Of a stretch of DNA of 64,000 bases, positions 13,634-27,149 are shown piece after piece (within the stretch, counting starts at the first letter, position 1; each line of letters begins with the position of its first letter). The notes under the pieces are model-generated. The model saw only the letters and a list, made by a program, of their open reading frames with translations, made no database searches and had not been told where the DNA came from. The position numbers and the translations under genes are program-made. This stretch comes from Sipunculus nudus (Eukaryota; Annelida; Sipuncula; Golfingiida; Sipunculidae): positions 19,323,079-19,387,078 of the forward strand of contig CM049307.1 of assembly GCA_026874595.1 (NCBI GenBank), read 5' to 3'.

Positions 13634-16252
13634 TTTTAGCTCAGCTGACTGTGAGTCATCTGAGCCATAGGCGTGGTCCATTGTCCGTCGTCCGTCCGTC
13701 TGTCCGTCCGTTCGACCTTAGATGTAGCACGTTTTGAAACCGTAAGACCTAGGAATCCAAAATTTGGCATAATGTTAAATGTCCCCAAGATCTCCTACCA
13801 AGCCGAAAACTGGGTCTTTACGACTTCGTTCCTTTGAGAAATTAAGGAAAAACCTCAATTTTTTATTAAAAACCTATTTTCACACTTCAGGACTGCCTAA
13901 TATCAAAACCACTCATCTGTTTTTCCTCATATTTACTATAAATAATCCTCTCTATAGTTCCTATGTACATGCCAGAAATTAGGTCTGTATTACATAATTA
14001 AAAAAGTAATGGGCCCAAACATAATGCATTTTGTAAATAATCAGGAAAGAAATTTGATCACATAATACAAAAGTTGTTAAAGCCAAGTAATTTTTTTCCA
14101 GTAATATAACTTTTATTAATCAAAATTAAATTGAATACTTAAATTTAGAACAAAATATTTTAAATTTTTTAAAATATTAGCAAAAATAAATAATTGGTAC
14201 CTTAAATTTTGCCAAAATTTGACCATGGCACGTTTTTCTCCTGAAACTGCTATGAAATTAATTTTCACAGAATTTTTTATTAGCATTTCAACTGTTAACA
14301 TCAAAAATTTGAAACCAGTTGATCAAAAACTGTAGATTTTATTCAAGTTTTCAAGCACCATGTCACATATTGTTTACATCAAGCTAGTGTTATGCAGTTT
14401 GCAAGAGCTCAGGTCCCCAGCTTCAGCTCTCAGTTCCTAAAATTTGGTATGCAATTAGATGTCTCCAAAATCCCCTACCATGCCAAGAATTTGGTCACTA
14501 GGACTTAATACCTTTGAGATATTAATGAAAAACTTCATTTTTCCATTAAAACCCATTGTTACACTTCAAGACTGCCTAATATCAAAACCACTGATCTGAC
14601 TTTAATAATATATAATAAACATATTTTTCTATACATTCTCTATGCACATGCAAGAAATGATGTCAGTATTGCGTAACTGTTTTAAGTTATGGGCCAAAAC
14701 TTAATGCACTTTGTAAAAAATCAAGAAATATATTTACTCCCTTAACAAGAGGATTTCTGAAGCTTTAGATTTTTTGTCAGGGATGTAACATTATTTTATC
14801 AAGATTCAATTGAATACCCAAAATTAGTTCTGAATTTTTCAAATTTTATAAGTTATTAGTATAAATATAAAATTAGTACCTTAAATTTTGCCAAACTTTG
14901 ACCATGGCACGTTTGTTTCCTGTGAGCACTGTTGATACAATTTTATATCATGCACACATAAGGATTTCAGCTTTTTAGTTTAGAAAGCTGAAAGAAATTG
15001 GCCAAAAATTGTAGCTTTTATTAATGTTTTTATGAGACCATGTCAGACCTTAGCTCTCCCCAGCCCCTCTTGAGTCACCTGTATGTTGACCTTGTTGACC
15101 TTTCATCAAATTATGCACGCTTGATGCGAGGCATACACTGGGACAGCCAGGCAGCTTAAGGCCAGTCACTGTTGATCCAGGTGTCCAACCCAACTCATCT
15201 AGTAGTTTTAACTAACAACATAACAATAAACAATAAATTAATAAATTTTTATTGGTTTTTAAATAACAAAAAAAATTGGAAAAGGAATTTGTTAGTTAAT
15301 AATAACAGGAAATTAACTTGCAGTTACTGATGATATAAGAATCTTGTATCGATTGATAGAATGTCACGTATTCCAAATAACACCATGCAGTCACCTATGG
15401 TATTTTTCAGTTCAATTTTAATGATAAAAAAATAAATCATATTATTCATTACTAATCATTAGGGATCATATGAAGGATATTAATGATAGACAAAGATGCA
15501 GTTGATAATATTAATCTAGATTCCTGCTGTGTCTAGTGTGTACATTGATGTGAAATTAGTCCAAAGTGAATATAGTACATTTATTTTTTTTATATGAATA
15601 AAAGCCATAAAACCAGGTACTTATGATTTAAATGTGTGAATTTTGTATATTCTGGATTCTCAACATCATTGTTTGGTGAAAACTGAATAAATACCAGACA
15701 TGGTGTGAATACTTTGCAAATGTATTTGAATCCGAATATGAATATGTACTCCATTATAACATTTCTTGCATAAGAATGGGAATTCAGGTAAAATTGAAAG
15801 TATATGAATACCAGTACAAATACTTTCAAAATGTATTCATGAATGCATTCATTAATATATTTTTTGATATTATTTTAATAATCATTTCAGTTGTATTTTA
15901 TTTTAAAAATCATACGATTCTCTATTATTTTTAATAAAAATTATATTTGGGACAATTTGTAGTTATTTTTAATAAATAGTTAAATTCTTATATTATATGT
16001 TCTGCTTATAAGTTATATGGCCAAGTCAAAATCTGTGTGACAATAGCACTCCATTTGTTAATAAAATAAATGAAATCAATCCTCTTCCCTGTCTCCAAAG
16101 ATACTATCAAAATCATACATAAGCTAAACACCCACAACTCATAATAAAGCTTATATTTATTTCGACACAAAACAAGCATGTGCCTCATTTCTAAATCATA
16201 TTTTTTATCATATATAACAGCTGAGCGCCGTGACCCATGGGTCCCTTGTTTT
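13634..16252 (+). mobile_element. AGCTCAGCTGAC-family element, copy 1, nested in the LINE
   Basis: It runs from TTTTTAGCTCAGCTGAC to GACCCATGGGTCCCTTGTTTT and splits the LINE between its KAARIVT segment and its C-terminal remnant. It carries a GTCCGTCCGTCTGTCCGTCC tract near the left end and two ~700-bp tandem cores (starts near 13740 and 14437). The right part (15200-16200) has no coding potential that I recognise. Copies 2 and 3 lie at 57434-59226 and 60750-62649. Confidence 0.8.
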
Positions 16253-17719
16253 AGTTACGATGCGTGCAGCCTTATTCTGTAGTTTTTGGATTCGACTTAA
16301 ATGTGATTTAAAACAATTTCCCCAAACATATATACAGTAATCGATGTGGCTTTGAAAAAGAGCAAAATATATAGTATTTAAACTGGAAGTGGGAATTTTA
16401 TTTACTTAGTCGGAAAAGTAGTCCTATAATTTAGATTTTAATTTTTCACACAAGAATTAAATGTGCTTTTTCCACGTCAGCTTGGAGTCGATGATGACAC
16501 CAAGTAATTTTGTGCTATCCAAAGGATGTAATATAACATCATTTATAACGATCCTCTGATTGGAAGATCGTGTTTTCTGATTATTTCCAAAAACACTGCT
16601 GTAGATTTCATAGGGTTTATACGAAGTCGATTATCCTTAAACCGTTAAAGAACGATGTCAATTTGTTTTCAAAGTCGGATAAACGCTGAAGCAGGTGAAG
16701 CTGAGGACATAAAAATGAGATATCATCATATATTTTTCATTTAAGTGTTTCGGTAAGTCGTTAACGTACACAAGGAACATAACTGGTCCTCGTACTGTGC
16801 CTTGCGGAGTTCCGTTATCCAAACACTCTTTAGAGTATACACTATTCGTGTAAACTGACTGTCGTCTTTTAGATAAATAACTTTTAAACTAAATGAGATC
16901 AGTATCTATGATGCCGTATTAGTTGAATTTACGTAATAAAATGGAATGATTTAGGCAATCAAATCCCCTTTTTTATTTCCAAAAATCAGGCTGCTGTAAT
17001 CCTATTCTTGTTAATATTAATTAGAGCAATTCATCAGCAATCATCTAGATCTATTTTCAAGATAAGCGAACTGTTTATCAGAGTAAATTAGATTTTCATG
17101 GACAAATGAGATTAAGTTATACTTTTTTCTAATATTTTAGGTACATGACCAAATAATAAAAATTGGTCGATTATTGTTTGGATCACTCTTGGCACCCGCA
17201 CTTCTATATATAGGAACGATCTTAGCAGTTTTACAGTCATCAGGTATTAAGCCAGATTGATGAAAATGATTAAACAAATACGCAAGACAAGGTGCAATGA
17301 ATGGAGCGGCTATTTTAAGGAAAAAAACCCGACATGCCAAGAATGCCGTCACTGACACGCGGCTTTATTTTCAATAATTGAGATATAAAAAAATTAGTAG
17401 GTACAGTAGGAAAATGAAAAGATTTTGGAAGATTCTTAAGAGATTCATGGGTATTACCCATGTGTACACTGCCAGTAGGGTTGGCATTTTGAAAACTCTT
17501 ACTGATTTTTGCTCCAACAGTACTAATTAATCATTGAATGTATCGGAATTAATGTCGGATGTAGTATAATTACTTGACGATCAGACGGTATTATCTGTTT
17601 TAAGGCTTTCAAAGATACCTGTTGGATTTGAATTATTTGGAGTGATTAAATTAGTATATAGAATAGGCGACCAGCGTATATTTCTTTGGTAACTTGATTC
17701 CGCAGACGTTTATATAATG

Positions 17720-17930
17720 CAGAAGCGGATCCAGGGGGGGGGTCCAGGGGGTCCGGACCCCCCCCCCCCCCCCTTTTTCAGCAGAAACAACGTTTATTTA
17801 AGGGCTTCAGACAAAATTTTGCCGCCTGGACCCCCCCTTTTTCAGACCTGAGGACCTTTTTTTAAGGGTTTTCATTTGTCCTCCTGGGTTGGACCCCCCC
17901 CCCTTTTCCTAAATCCTGGATCCGACCCTG
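17720..17930. mobile_element. 211-bp MITE with 16-bp TIRs and 5-bp TSD, nested in the LINE
   Basis: The ends are CAGAAGCGGATCCAGG and, inverted, CAGGGTCGGATCCAGG. TAATG flanks both sides (17715-17719, 17931-17935). The interior is dominated by long C and G runs and is self-complementary. Removing the element and one TAATG joins LINE codons ...NPRDWTLYKRLRN... without a gap. Confidence 0.88.
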
Positions 17931-18183
17931 TAATGTCCAGTCTCGGGGGTTATTAGTTTGCCTAGCTTTCTTGTGTGCTGATTCTCGAGAATATATCATA
18001 TTCAGTACTTTACTTGTGAGCCATTTGTTGTTAGTTGATCTGACACGACGGTTGTTCAAATGGCCCATGGTTATTGCATACCTTAACAAATTCATATCGC
18101 CACATTTGCCATGCAGCATTTATATCAGTAACGTGTAAAATGTGAGTTAAAAATGCAGAAGAGAGCAATTCATAAACTAGAAT

Positions 18184-19352
18184 ACGGGTAGTCGACAAGC
18201 GACTACGTGTATCCGCCTAAATCAGAGTGGAACGGGTGAAGTGAGGCATGGATTGAGTGGCAAGGGGAAATAGAGTGAAGTGTTGCATATAAGCATGGAT
18301 GTCTGCAGCCAAATTGTGTATGTAGGTTGCGCCACCTACCACAAAATCCAGAAAGCCGTCCAAGTTGTATACATATGCAAACTTTAAGGCAGATAAGTCA
18401 AACCACTACATGTATATGAGTGATTTTAGCCCGTGGCAGACAAACAGATGGACGCTGTGCAAAAATGTATGCAGGTGGCGCCACCAGTTTTTCGTATGAT
18501 AAAGAGCTATGTGTGAACTATACACATGCAAAACTTTGGCCCAATTGGTCAAACGGTTCCCAAGATATGAGCTTAGATGTCTGCTGCATAAACTAGAATG
18601 TAGGTGGCGCCACCTGTCATAAAATCAAGAGAGCTGTCGGGGATGTATAAACCTGCAAAGTTTTAGGCAGATATGTCAAACCACTGCCGAGATATGAGTG
18701 ATTTTATCCCATGGCAGACAAATAGACGGGAGATGTGCAAAAATGGCTGCAGGTGGCACCATCAGTTTTGCGTATGATAAAGAGCTATGTGAGATCCATA
18801 CACATGCAAAATTTTGGCCCAATCGGTCAAACGGTTCCCGAGATATGAGCTTGGAAGTCTGCAGCGTAAACGTGAAGGTAGGTGGCGCCACCTGTCATAA
18901 AATCAGAAAAGCTATCCAGGATGTATACGCATGCTGAATTTCAGGTGAATTAGTCAAACCACTGCAGAGATATGAGTGATTTTAACCCAAGGCAGACGAA
19001 CAGATGGACACTGTGCAAACATGGTTGCAGGTGGCGCCACCATTTTTTGTGTATGTTATAAAGCTCTCCAAGGGCTACATTTGTGGGAAAAAAATTTCCT
19101 GATCTGTCTAACGGTTCCCGAGATATGTGGGTTTATGTGTGGAAACAGACGCACAAAGAACACAGAGCGCAGAGGAAAGGTCAGAGGTCAAAACAAAATC
19201 GGGGCGCAGCAGTTCACATGTGACCCGAAAATAATCCCGTGTTTCGTAAAAGTCCGCCAAGCGGTTACGAAGGAGTTCTCCGGACACCTACGCGGCGGCG
19301 GCGGTGGTAGGCTGAAAACATAGTATCCGCAAAACTCTGTTTTGGCGGATAC
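18184..19352. mobile_element. 1.17-kb element with ~277-bp tandem cores and AAT flanks, nested in the LINE
   Basis: Three cores begin GCAGGTGGCRCCAYCA near 18473, 18751 and 19027. Hairpins sit at both ends (GTAGTCG-ACAAG-CGACTAC; GTATCCGC…GGCGGATAC), with GTATCCGCC repeated inverted. AAT flanks both sides (18181-18183, 19353-19355). Excision with one AAT joins the LINE reading frame ...NKINFILVYELLSSAF.... Confidence 0.75.
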
Positions 19353-19857
19353 AATGAAGTTTATTTTATTGAAGTTACGCAGACTGCGGGAAGATATTGA
19401 TTTGTTAGAATTGATTTGTGGTTGTTTCTTTATGACTGCTGTAACAAGGAAATGGTCACCTAAGCTTAAAGGATGGACATCAGTAGTTGAAAACATATCG
19501 GGATCGGATGTAAAATTAAATCTATTTTCGTAGATGAAGTCGGACTAATTCGAGTCGGTTTTGTTATGATTTGTCGAAGACCGAATATTTTCTCAAACAA
19601 ATCTATATTGCTGGCATTAACCTTCTCAGGACACATATAGTCAAAATTAAAATCTCTTAATAAGATGACATGCTTAAAACAACTTACAGCTTGGCCAACA
19701 ATATTCGCTATTATTAAGTGAACGGATTCCCGGAAGTGGCCGAAACCAGTTTCGAAACTTTGAGTGGGCCCTAATTAAACTTGAATCAGCAATGACTAAA
19801 CTTTCACGCAAAGTACTAGAGCTCATTGTCATATATTTAAAATATATATATATATAA

Positions 19858-20089
19858 CTCTGGAGAAAAACAACACTGTAAATTCACTACAGTCTGTTTC
19901 ACGGGATGCGACCCGATCATCAATCAGGTGAATGTTGTTAGATTCTATCAACATTCACCAGATGATCGTGTCGCATCCCGTGAAACAGACTGTAGTGAAT
20001 TTACAGTGTTGTTTTTCTCCAGAGTTATACCGCTCTGGCCTAGTCTGTAGGCCATAGAGCACTTTTCATCGGAGGGTAACACTACCTTC

Positions 20090-20092
<3 letters not shown>
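19858..20092. repeat. near-perfect inverted repeat, arms ~85 bp
   Basis: CTGGAGAAAAACAACACTGT…GGTGAATGTTGTTAG (19860-19943) is inverted at about 19951-20022. It is followed by GTTATACCGCTCTGGCCTAG and a (TA)n tract at 20092-20135. It is the same family as 10360-10735, but here the copies face each other. Confidence 0.85.
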
Positions 20093-20135
<43 letters not shown>

Positions 20136-20139
<4 letters not shown>

Positions 20140-22844
20140 GGCAGCGTTACATGGAAATTTGCTTTTTGTATAAGGTAGGAAATAGTCAGTTGAACAGTGC
20201 TTTACTGAAATGAAAATTGAACCAGGGAGGCACTATGGATTAATAATATTTATTTACCCGTTCCTTTCACAACTTTATTTTGTTTTACTTTCATTTGTGT
20301 GGTCTAAATGTTTTAACCTTCCTTCCAAATTTTTCTTTTCCATATCCTCCTCCATTATGAACCCAAAGGGATTACTTAACCACCATATCCAAACCTGCGA
20401 CTTATTTTCTCACGAGCCTTTATAAAAGCATATTATTATCATTTTCTTAAACAAAAAATTGTTGAAAGTAAAACGGAATGCAAGTTTGATCCAATGATGA
20501 TGCATCTTGATCAAAGTATTCTTCTCAGATTCATTAATTCCTTTCAACATCTGTAGTCATTCAGGTTAAATATATAACAATTTATTTTATTAATATTAGT
20601 TCATTTGCAGAGAGTAGAATAAAAAAACGCTAAAAGACTATATTTGCCAACATAAAATGTTATGATCATGGACAGGAAAATTCACAGTGGTACCTATGGA
20701 TGGTTGGTTAAAAGAATATGCCCAATAAATTAAAACTGACATACATAAAAACAACATAAAAATAATACATTTGGTTCATTGTATCTGAGCATAGGGGTTG
20801 TTAAATTTCAATATGTAGATATTTATATGTATATCCAATAGTAGGGGCTCTTCCATAATGGAGGGGCCTTGATGTGCAGACCTATAGGTAGCATTGTTTT
20901 GGGAAAAAGTAAGAGATAACTTCAATCTTAAGGGGACACCGAGACAAAAACTGAAATATCGCCAATATGTTGTTGTATTATAAAGTTTAACAGAACTTAT
21001 TATAGTGAATAGAGAGGATTCACGCCAGAGTCCATTTACAAAGAGGCGTTGTCAGTCACTTGGTGCTTTTGGTTCTTTTAAAAGAACGAATGACTGAAAC
21101 AGGTTGTGATAGCAATGGTTAGGAAGGAAATCTACTTGAAATAAACATAGCGATGTTATGTATATATACTGTTAACTTTAAAATGGCGAATGAAATATAT
21201 GCAAGACAGTAAAAAATAAAGTTTGGAACGCTAGGGGGCGTGCCCCCTGTGCTCCCTTCTAATCTCATGACAGAAAATTCATATTAATCATTCGTACTTG
21301 TATTTTGGATAATTATGAGCAAATCGTAAAACAAAGTAAAAATAATGAGATTATTATTTTACTATCGTATATAAATTCTTAGCACGAATCAAATTTATTT
21401 CTTAAACTCTAAAAATGAATATATAAGCACGACTTTGAAAATGATACTAAATGAAGCAGGCTAGTTCAACATATCTCCCCCAGTAATACATTATCTGGCA
21501 TATTCATATCACAAATAACATTACTCTTTCGCTCGTCTGTGGCAGCCGCATAAGACGTGGGGTAACCTTTTCCGGAGTATCCTGTGAAAGTTAACTGTGT
21601 CACCTATAAGGGATACTTTATTTAAGCAGCCTTCTTATAAAAAAGATACTAATAGCTGATAGTTGGTAACTTAAGGATGGATATGCCGACCTTTTTAGCA
21701 CACTCAGTAACACGAGACATTTATTTTCGTAATTCAAGGCTTGGCCTGCTTAACCGTGTGAGTAGCCTTGGTGTTACTGAACATGTAATTTGTGGTAGAG
21801 TCTTGTATGTTTATTCCAGAATGAACACCTGGGTTACCTATAGTTCCACCAGAGGTTATATTCACACGCTTTGAAAACGTTCAGTAACAATTTAACAAAT
21901 GGACAGTTTTAGGGAGTCGTATGCATGCAGCTCATGAACATGTAAGGCCACATATACAAAAGGACCATCATTGGAAACAAAATCGAGACGACAGTGGGTC
22001 TTTGATATTGCGACATGACCTATTATCGCAAATCCCATGCAAGCTGATATATTTTTCATTGTTTATAATCAAGCTGAAAGTGAACTGAATCCAGTTCTTG
22101 CATGGCCGTTTTTGGCTTACTGAATTACGTTCCAATCGTTCGTACAATGTACTAGGTCACTCGTGTGAGTAAAGAAGCGCATATAAGGAACTTTGGCCAA
22201 AGTTAAGCTGCGAAAGCCAATTCCGTGACACAAGTCGCTCAAGAATATCATTTATCTACATTTGTTTTGCCTAAAATCCAAATTCAAATATAAACTGATG
22301 TTATATTTGATACAAGTTGAAAATGTGTACCCATTTTAATCTCTCTATTTACAGCCAAAATATCAAAATAATTAGATATAATATATTAATTTATATATTA
22401 TTCAAATATGCAAATTATCTCATGAATGATACAAAAATGTCCCAAGCAGAAATCGATTCTTCAGGAAAAATGACTCATGGATCAGTTAAAAAAATTTGGT
22501 AGTGACGATTATCGAACTGATCTAGGGAATGCCCTATCATTCTTGCTTTGTTCAGTAAGCTACGTTCTGTTATGCTGTATGTATGACGTTTGATGATTGC
22601 ATGCAGGTAGGAGGGTATAATTGAAGAGTTAATCCTGTGTTTTTTTTTTTGTCATGGTAAACATAGGCGACTCGGGCTTTCACAGACAAGGTTTAAAGCC
22701 CTCATGTTACAAATATTATTTCTGACACCCATTTTGAAAGGGTTCAACATTCGCATACAAAAAATAATTTGCTTAATGTGGAATATGTTGTGAAATAAAT
22801 ATAAATCTGCAACAGACAGATCACAACCTTTAAACTCGTTTACT
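20136..22844. other. no gene recognised
   Basis: AT-rich sequence with scattered short open frames and no motifs. The only structure noted is the short palindrome GGGGGCGTGCCCCC near 21235. Confidence 0.5.
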
Positions 22845-23125
22845 GGAGGGTGGTGGCGTTATGCTTAGGGCGCTGGACTCGTGGCCGCGAGTTTGTGGGT
22901 TCGCCACACGGTCTGACCGCCTCCCGCGCTAAGACATCCGGTATTTGTCTTTATCAAATGTTTAAGCCCTTTCCATCCTACAGTGATTGGCTACAAACAG
23001 GGAAATGTAAACCGAATAACCTTAAGGCACGTGTTATGGCTGCTCGGGCAAGGCTCCCCGGCGAGCCCAGAAAGACTACAATAATGAACAGGCCCGACGA
23101 GACTGATAAAAGACTATTTATATAA
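22845..23125 (+). mobile_element. tRNA-derived SINE
   Basis: The head GGTGGCGTTATGCTTAGGGC followed by GCTGGACTCGTGGCCGCGAG and GTGGGTTCGCC has the spacing of pol III boxes A and B. It is followed by a ~200-bp body ending in AACCCCTACCTTTACCTT. It is GC-rich against an AT-rich background. The head is a different tRNA type from the SINE at 51929. Confidence 0.7.
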
Positions 23126-24799
23126 ACCCCTACCTTTACCTTAACTACACAGAAGGACATCTTCTTGCTTTGATAAAATCTGATTAAGTTGAGTAAAACC
23201 ATTCTGACAGGGATAGCATGCTGAGCCGAATAGGTAGCACCGTCTGAACTTCTTTGACTGGCAGTTATGACATGCATTCGGTACATCTGTTGAGTTTGAT
23301 CAAGTGAGGCTTCTTGCGTCAAACTCACATAACAGAACGTAGATCAATTAACAACCGCGTGAATTGATACAATGATTACAAACGGACATCATGTAGCTTT
23401 AAGTGTATTACACGGCAATGAATATAATTCAATGGGCGTCTGTGATGTTCTTCTAACGAATATACAACATGAGATATGCATGCAGGGCCTTATATAAACC
23501 ACATAAAATGGACGTTGTGATTTTAGCGACGGTCGGTGATAAGGCCTATCACGGAATAAGCATACACAATTCTAGTTATCGAAGGACTCACTTCAAAACC
23601 CGCCCTCAATCCGTGGGAGCAAAGACATCTCGCAGTTTCCTTATATCTAATGCATTCATTGATGGAATTAGCTGAAAAGTAGTAAAAGCTAACCTCCACT
23701 ACAACCACGACTGTGAAGTTCGACGGTAACCTGGCTGGCCGTACTGTCTTACCACTAGAACATGATCAGCTCAGACTGCAGGGGAGCGGATACAACAAAT
23801 GGTTGCCCAAATTTCAAGCATCCATATTGACATTTACTAAAATTCCCTTCAGGTACTGTGGACATCGTGCCGAAAATGTGTATGCAATATCACGTTAGAT
23901 TCGAAGTCATTTCACCGTTTCTAGAGGCCGTATTTGCCATATACGGCCGCCACCAATGAGACCGTAGTATTGCGGGTTTTAAATGAGATCAAACTTGGTG
24001 AAACAAACTCTCTCCCCCCCCCCCCCCCCCCCTCAATGGTTAAAACATACTTGGCCCGATGTCAGTACCCTGGTTGATCGTATACGGCAAAAATGGCCTC
24101 TGCCAGCAAAAAGTAAATTCAACTCGAATGAAAAGGGAAATAGGACAAAGTTTTATTTTTCATATTCATATGTATATTTTATATGAACGTTATTTTATGT
24201 TAATAAGAAATACATAATTTCAAGGAATCAGTATGCAAGATGTATGAGGAAGCCTTAATTAACATTAGAACTGAGAGGTGGTGCAGATTACTCTCAACGA
24301 CAAGGTTAGAATACGGACTGTTGTCTTGTATTTTTCTTAGGCTATGGTTACATGGGATTTGATGAAAATGACACATCTTCACATGACTTTATAATCATTT
24401 CTTATAATATATCTATAAAATATGAAATTAAGCCGGGTTTTTTTTTTAACTCTGGAAAATTTTCACACGTTAACAATGACTAGAAAGTAGCGTGGGGATC
24501 TCTGCTGTAATATTTCCGCTTATACTATCAAATTTTCAAAAGCACACAAAGTCACAGATTGCACCTATTTAAAATACCCCACCAACAGCCTATTCTTTCC
24601 AGAACACGCCAATACCTACAATACATAAAAAGCAAACACTGGAGGGTCTCTTTCTGCCACCTAAAACCATTAAAAACAGAAAACCGGACTGATCACACCA
24701 CTGACTGCCAGGCTGCTTTGCCACGACTGGCCGACTTCTATGCATATGAATAAGACTCTTTCGACCTTTAGTTTAGTATAATTTAATTCCACTTGACAT
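23126..24799. other. no gene recognised; C-tract at 24003-24022
   Basis: Small open frames on both strands lack recognisable domains. The region includes a poly-C run and otherwise unique sequence. Confidence 0.5.
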
Positions 24800-25801
24800 C
24801 CTGAATTTACATTTAAATGAAAAGCAACACATCATTTATTAAAAATATCACTTTATTGATTACAAATACAGCTTTTAGGACTCGTCTGAGTTATACTTTG
24901 TATACTCACCGAATTTCAAAATAAAATACACATCTCCAAACAGGCTACCACTGTAAAACAGTTCTCACACGCCCTCCTTACCTCGTCATTTGCTTATCTT
25001 ATCGTCATTTTTATTATAACACATATAAATGTCAAACCTCAATCATTCGTATAAATTATCCAATGAACGTTAAGATGATTTATTTTCTAAGAAAGAGACA
25101 TATACATGAATATAAAATGGCAGCTCTAAAGATTTGGTAACAGAATAATCATTATTTGAACAAGATATTTCGTGACATTCTCCGCATGAAATGTTGTCAA
25201 ATACACACTAAAACGTGTATACACACTTATCTTGAAGCCTTATACAAAGGTAACAACAGAAGTATACTATCGTCACCTGATGAACACATGGACTCATCCA
25301 TACAGATAAACACTAGTCTGATAAGGCCCACCTGGAAAATGAGCCAGTCAGGTGCCTAATCGTGTTTCTTTGTGTAGAACAGGCCAACTTTCCGTGCAAA
25401 TTATTGGAAGGTTGTCAATATTTGTCATGCAGAATGATTTGAAAACCATTAGTCCTTGTCATACTTATATTCAAGAAGTAAGATATGAAATGCGGTCGCA
25501 AGTTGTTATATCACTAGCTGCTGAATATCTGATATCCGAAAATGTCAATATTTTGCAGTTAATAATGATCTGATTATAATATGCAGGTTTGTCTATGCAG
25601 CCAGTAACTGTTTTGTACACATGAAGGCCTGAGATTTTTTTAATCTATTAGCCTGTAACAGGAGTCGCCCAATAACAACCATACAAGTCTAAATCTATGA
25701 AAATTAACGATTTCAGCACTTGTGCAGTTTTATGAATTATAATTTAGTTCACTTGATCACTAAATAATCCCTAATTTATAATCGTTATTATTATCATAAT
25801 T

Positions 25802-25807
<6 letters not shown>

Positions 25808-25863
<56 letters not shown>
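25808..25863. repeat. (TA)n microsatellite
   Basis: About 28 uninterrupted TA dinucleotides in the 3' flank of the USP gene. Confidence 0.95.
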
Positions 25864-25865
<2 letters not shown>

Positions 25866-27149
25866 CACACTGAACACTCAATTTTGTCGGTTGGTCTTTT
25901 GTTCTCAAATATCGTTTGTTTGATCAGCACAAGGGGGCGCTCAAATATGTTTCACGCACACGTTCTTGCCTGACAGCTCTCACAGTACCAACCCTAAACA
26001 AATAATGTGGTAACGAACCAATCCATAACAAACAAACAAACAAAAAACAAATTAATTCTAACACACAACCAACTCTAAAATGCATTCACAGATCTGTTGG
26101 AATATTGTCCAGAGAGAAAACATGTGCTTAAGCAAAACATTTAAAGATTTTTTAATGAATGTTTTTGGCATAAATTTAAAATCCCGCGGTGTGCTGAATT
26201 GCTTGCCGCCCTTCAAATCCTTCAATATTTTCCTGTGATACAGACACTTTTCATTTTAAATCACCAGGGATTAAAGTATCGTAAAACACAGGCACAACAA
26301 ACCTGTGCTGAAACATTGAACAGATAGGATGCAATAAAACAAACACTTCATGAGCACGGAAGCAAAAATTATTCATTTAAATCACACACACGCACAAATG
26401 CACACACTCAGACAATGAAGCTTATCATTATGTAAACAGACACACTGACCCTCAAGTACTTTCGTATACATAATGGTTGGCCTTAAAGATGTATATGCTT
26501 AGATGTATATCTCCTTTTTTTGGAATGTGCTAACTACAAGCATACACACCATACAGCTGTGCATGCTTTAATCGACTAGGTGCCACTGATGTAGATCACA
26601 TATACAATATGTACAAAACTATCATGTAAATAACATCTTAAACATCACAGACTAAGTATTTTCTTTATAACATTATAAACAAGGCACTTCTGGGTAATAT
26701 ATCTAAAAACAGGGAGGCTGGTGATGTTGCCAGGGATGTAACAACAACAAATGTACAGTAATATCAACAAAGGTATACAACAGATATGTGCATTTAACTC
26801 TATCCAGTAATAATATAAAATATATTACGGCAAACATAAAGCAAAACTCCCATCAATTCATTTGCTGCCAACCATCTTGAACTACATACGCATGCTAATC
26901 TGGTAGCTGTACACAATATATATTTATTATTCAATAGATTATAACGCATTTTTAAAAGTAAGTGGAAATCTGTTTCCAATACTTTAAAGTTGAAGTTCTT
27001 GAAGTTCTCTTAACAAATCAAAGGTCGCTAAATTGGTAGTTACAGAATGCCTACCTATATTTCAGAACAAAGAACCTGTTAATCACATCCTCATCTTAAC
27101 TATTGCTCTGTATATCAAATCTGGAAACCTGGCCACTAGTCTGAATGTC

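Larger units (their letters stand above)
12628..19730 (-). mobile_element. decayed non-LTR retrotransposon (APE endonuclease plus RT), split by three insertions
   Basis: Minus-strand translations in order: endonuclease end with RDFNFDYM and LRQIITKPTRISPTSSTKID (19720-19510) then DVHPLSLGDHFLVTAV (about 19480-19430); linker NNKWLTSKVLNMIYSRES with KARQTNNPRDW (18060-17940) and KRLRNQVTKEI (about 17680); RT start GLIPDDCKTAKIVPIY (17250-17200); RT core NGTPQGTVRGPVMFLVYVND (16815-16760), with the FADD box changed to IYDD (about 16720); C-terminal KAARIVT (about 16270) and HTKQDLL, LFGITCHF pieces (13480-13350); then a 3' UTR to about 12630. Many stops and frameshifts make it inactive. The domain order fits the CR1/Jockey group. 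Confidence 0.85.

Noticed and set aside
13779-13982. Conserved short open frame also present at 62304-62507 (MSPRSP…)
   Set aside because: It is conserved only because it lies in the core of copies of the same non-coding element. The element carries no start or codon signature, and copy 2 lacks it.
24559-24753. Possible coding exon on the plus strand (MHLFKIPHQQPILSR…)
   Set aside because: No recognisable domain, no convincing splice sites, and unremarkable composition. It is probably chance.
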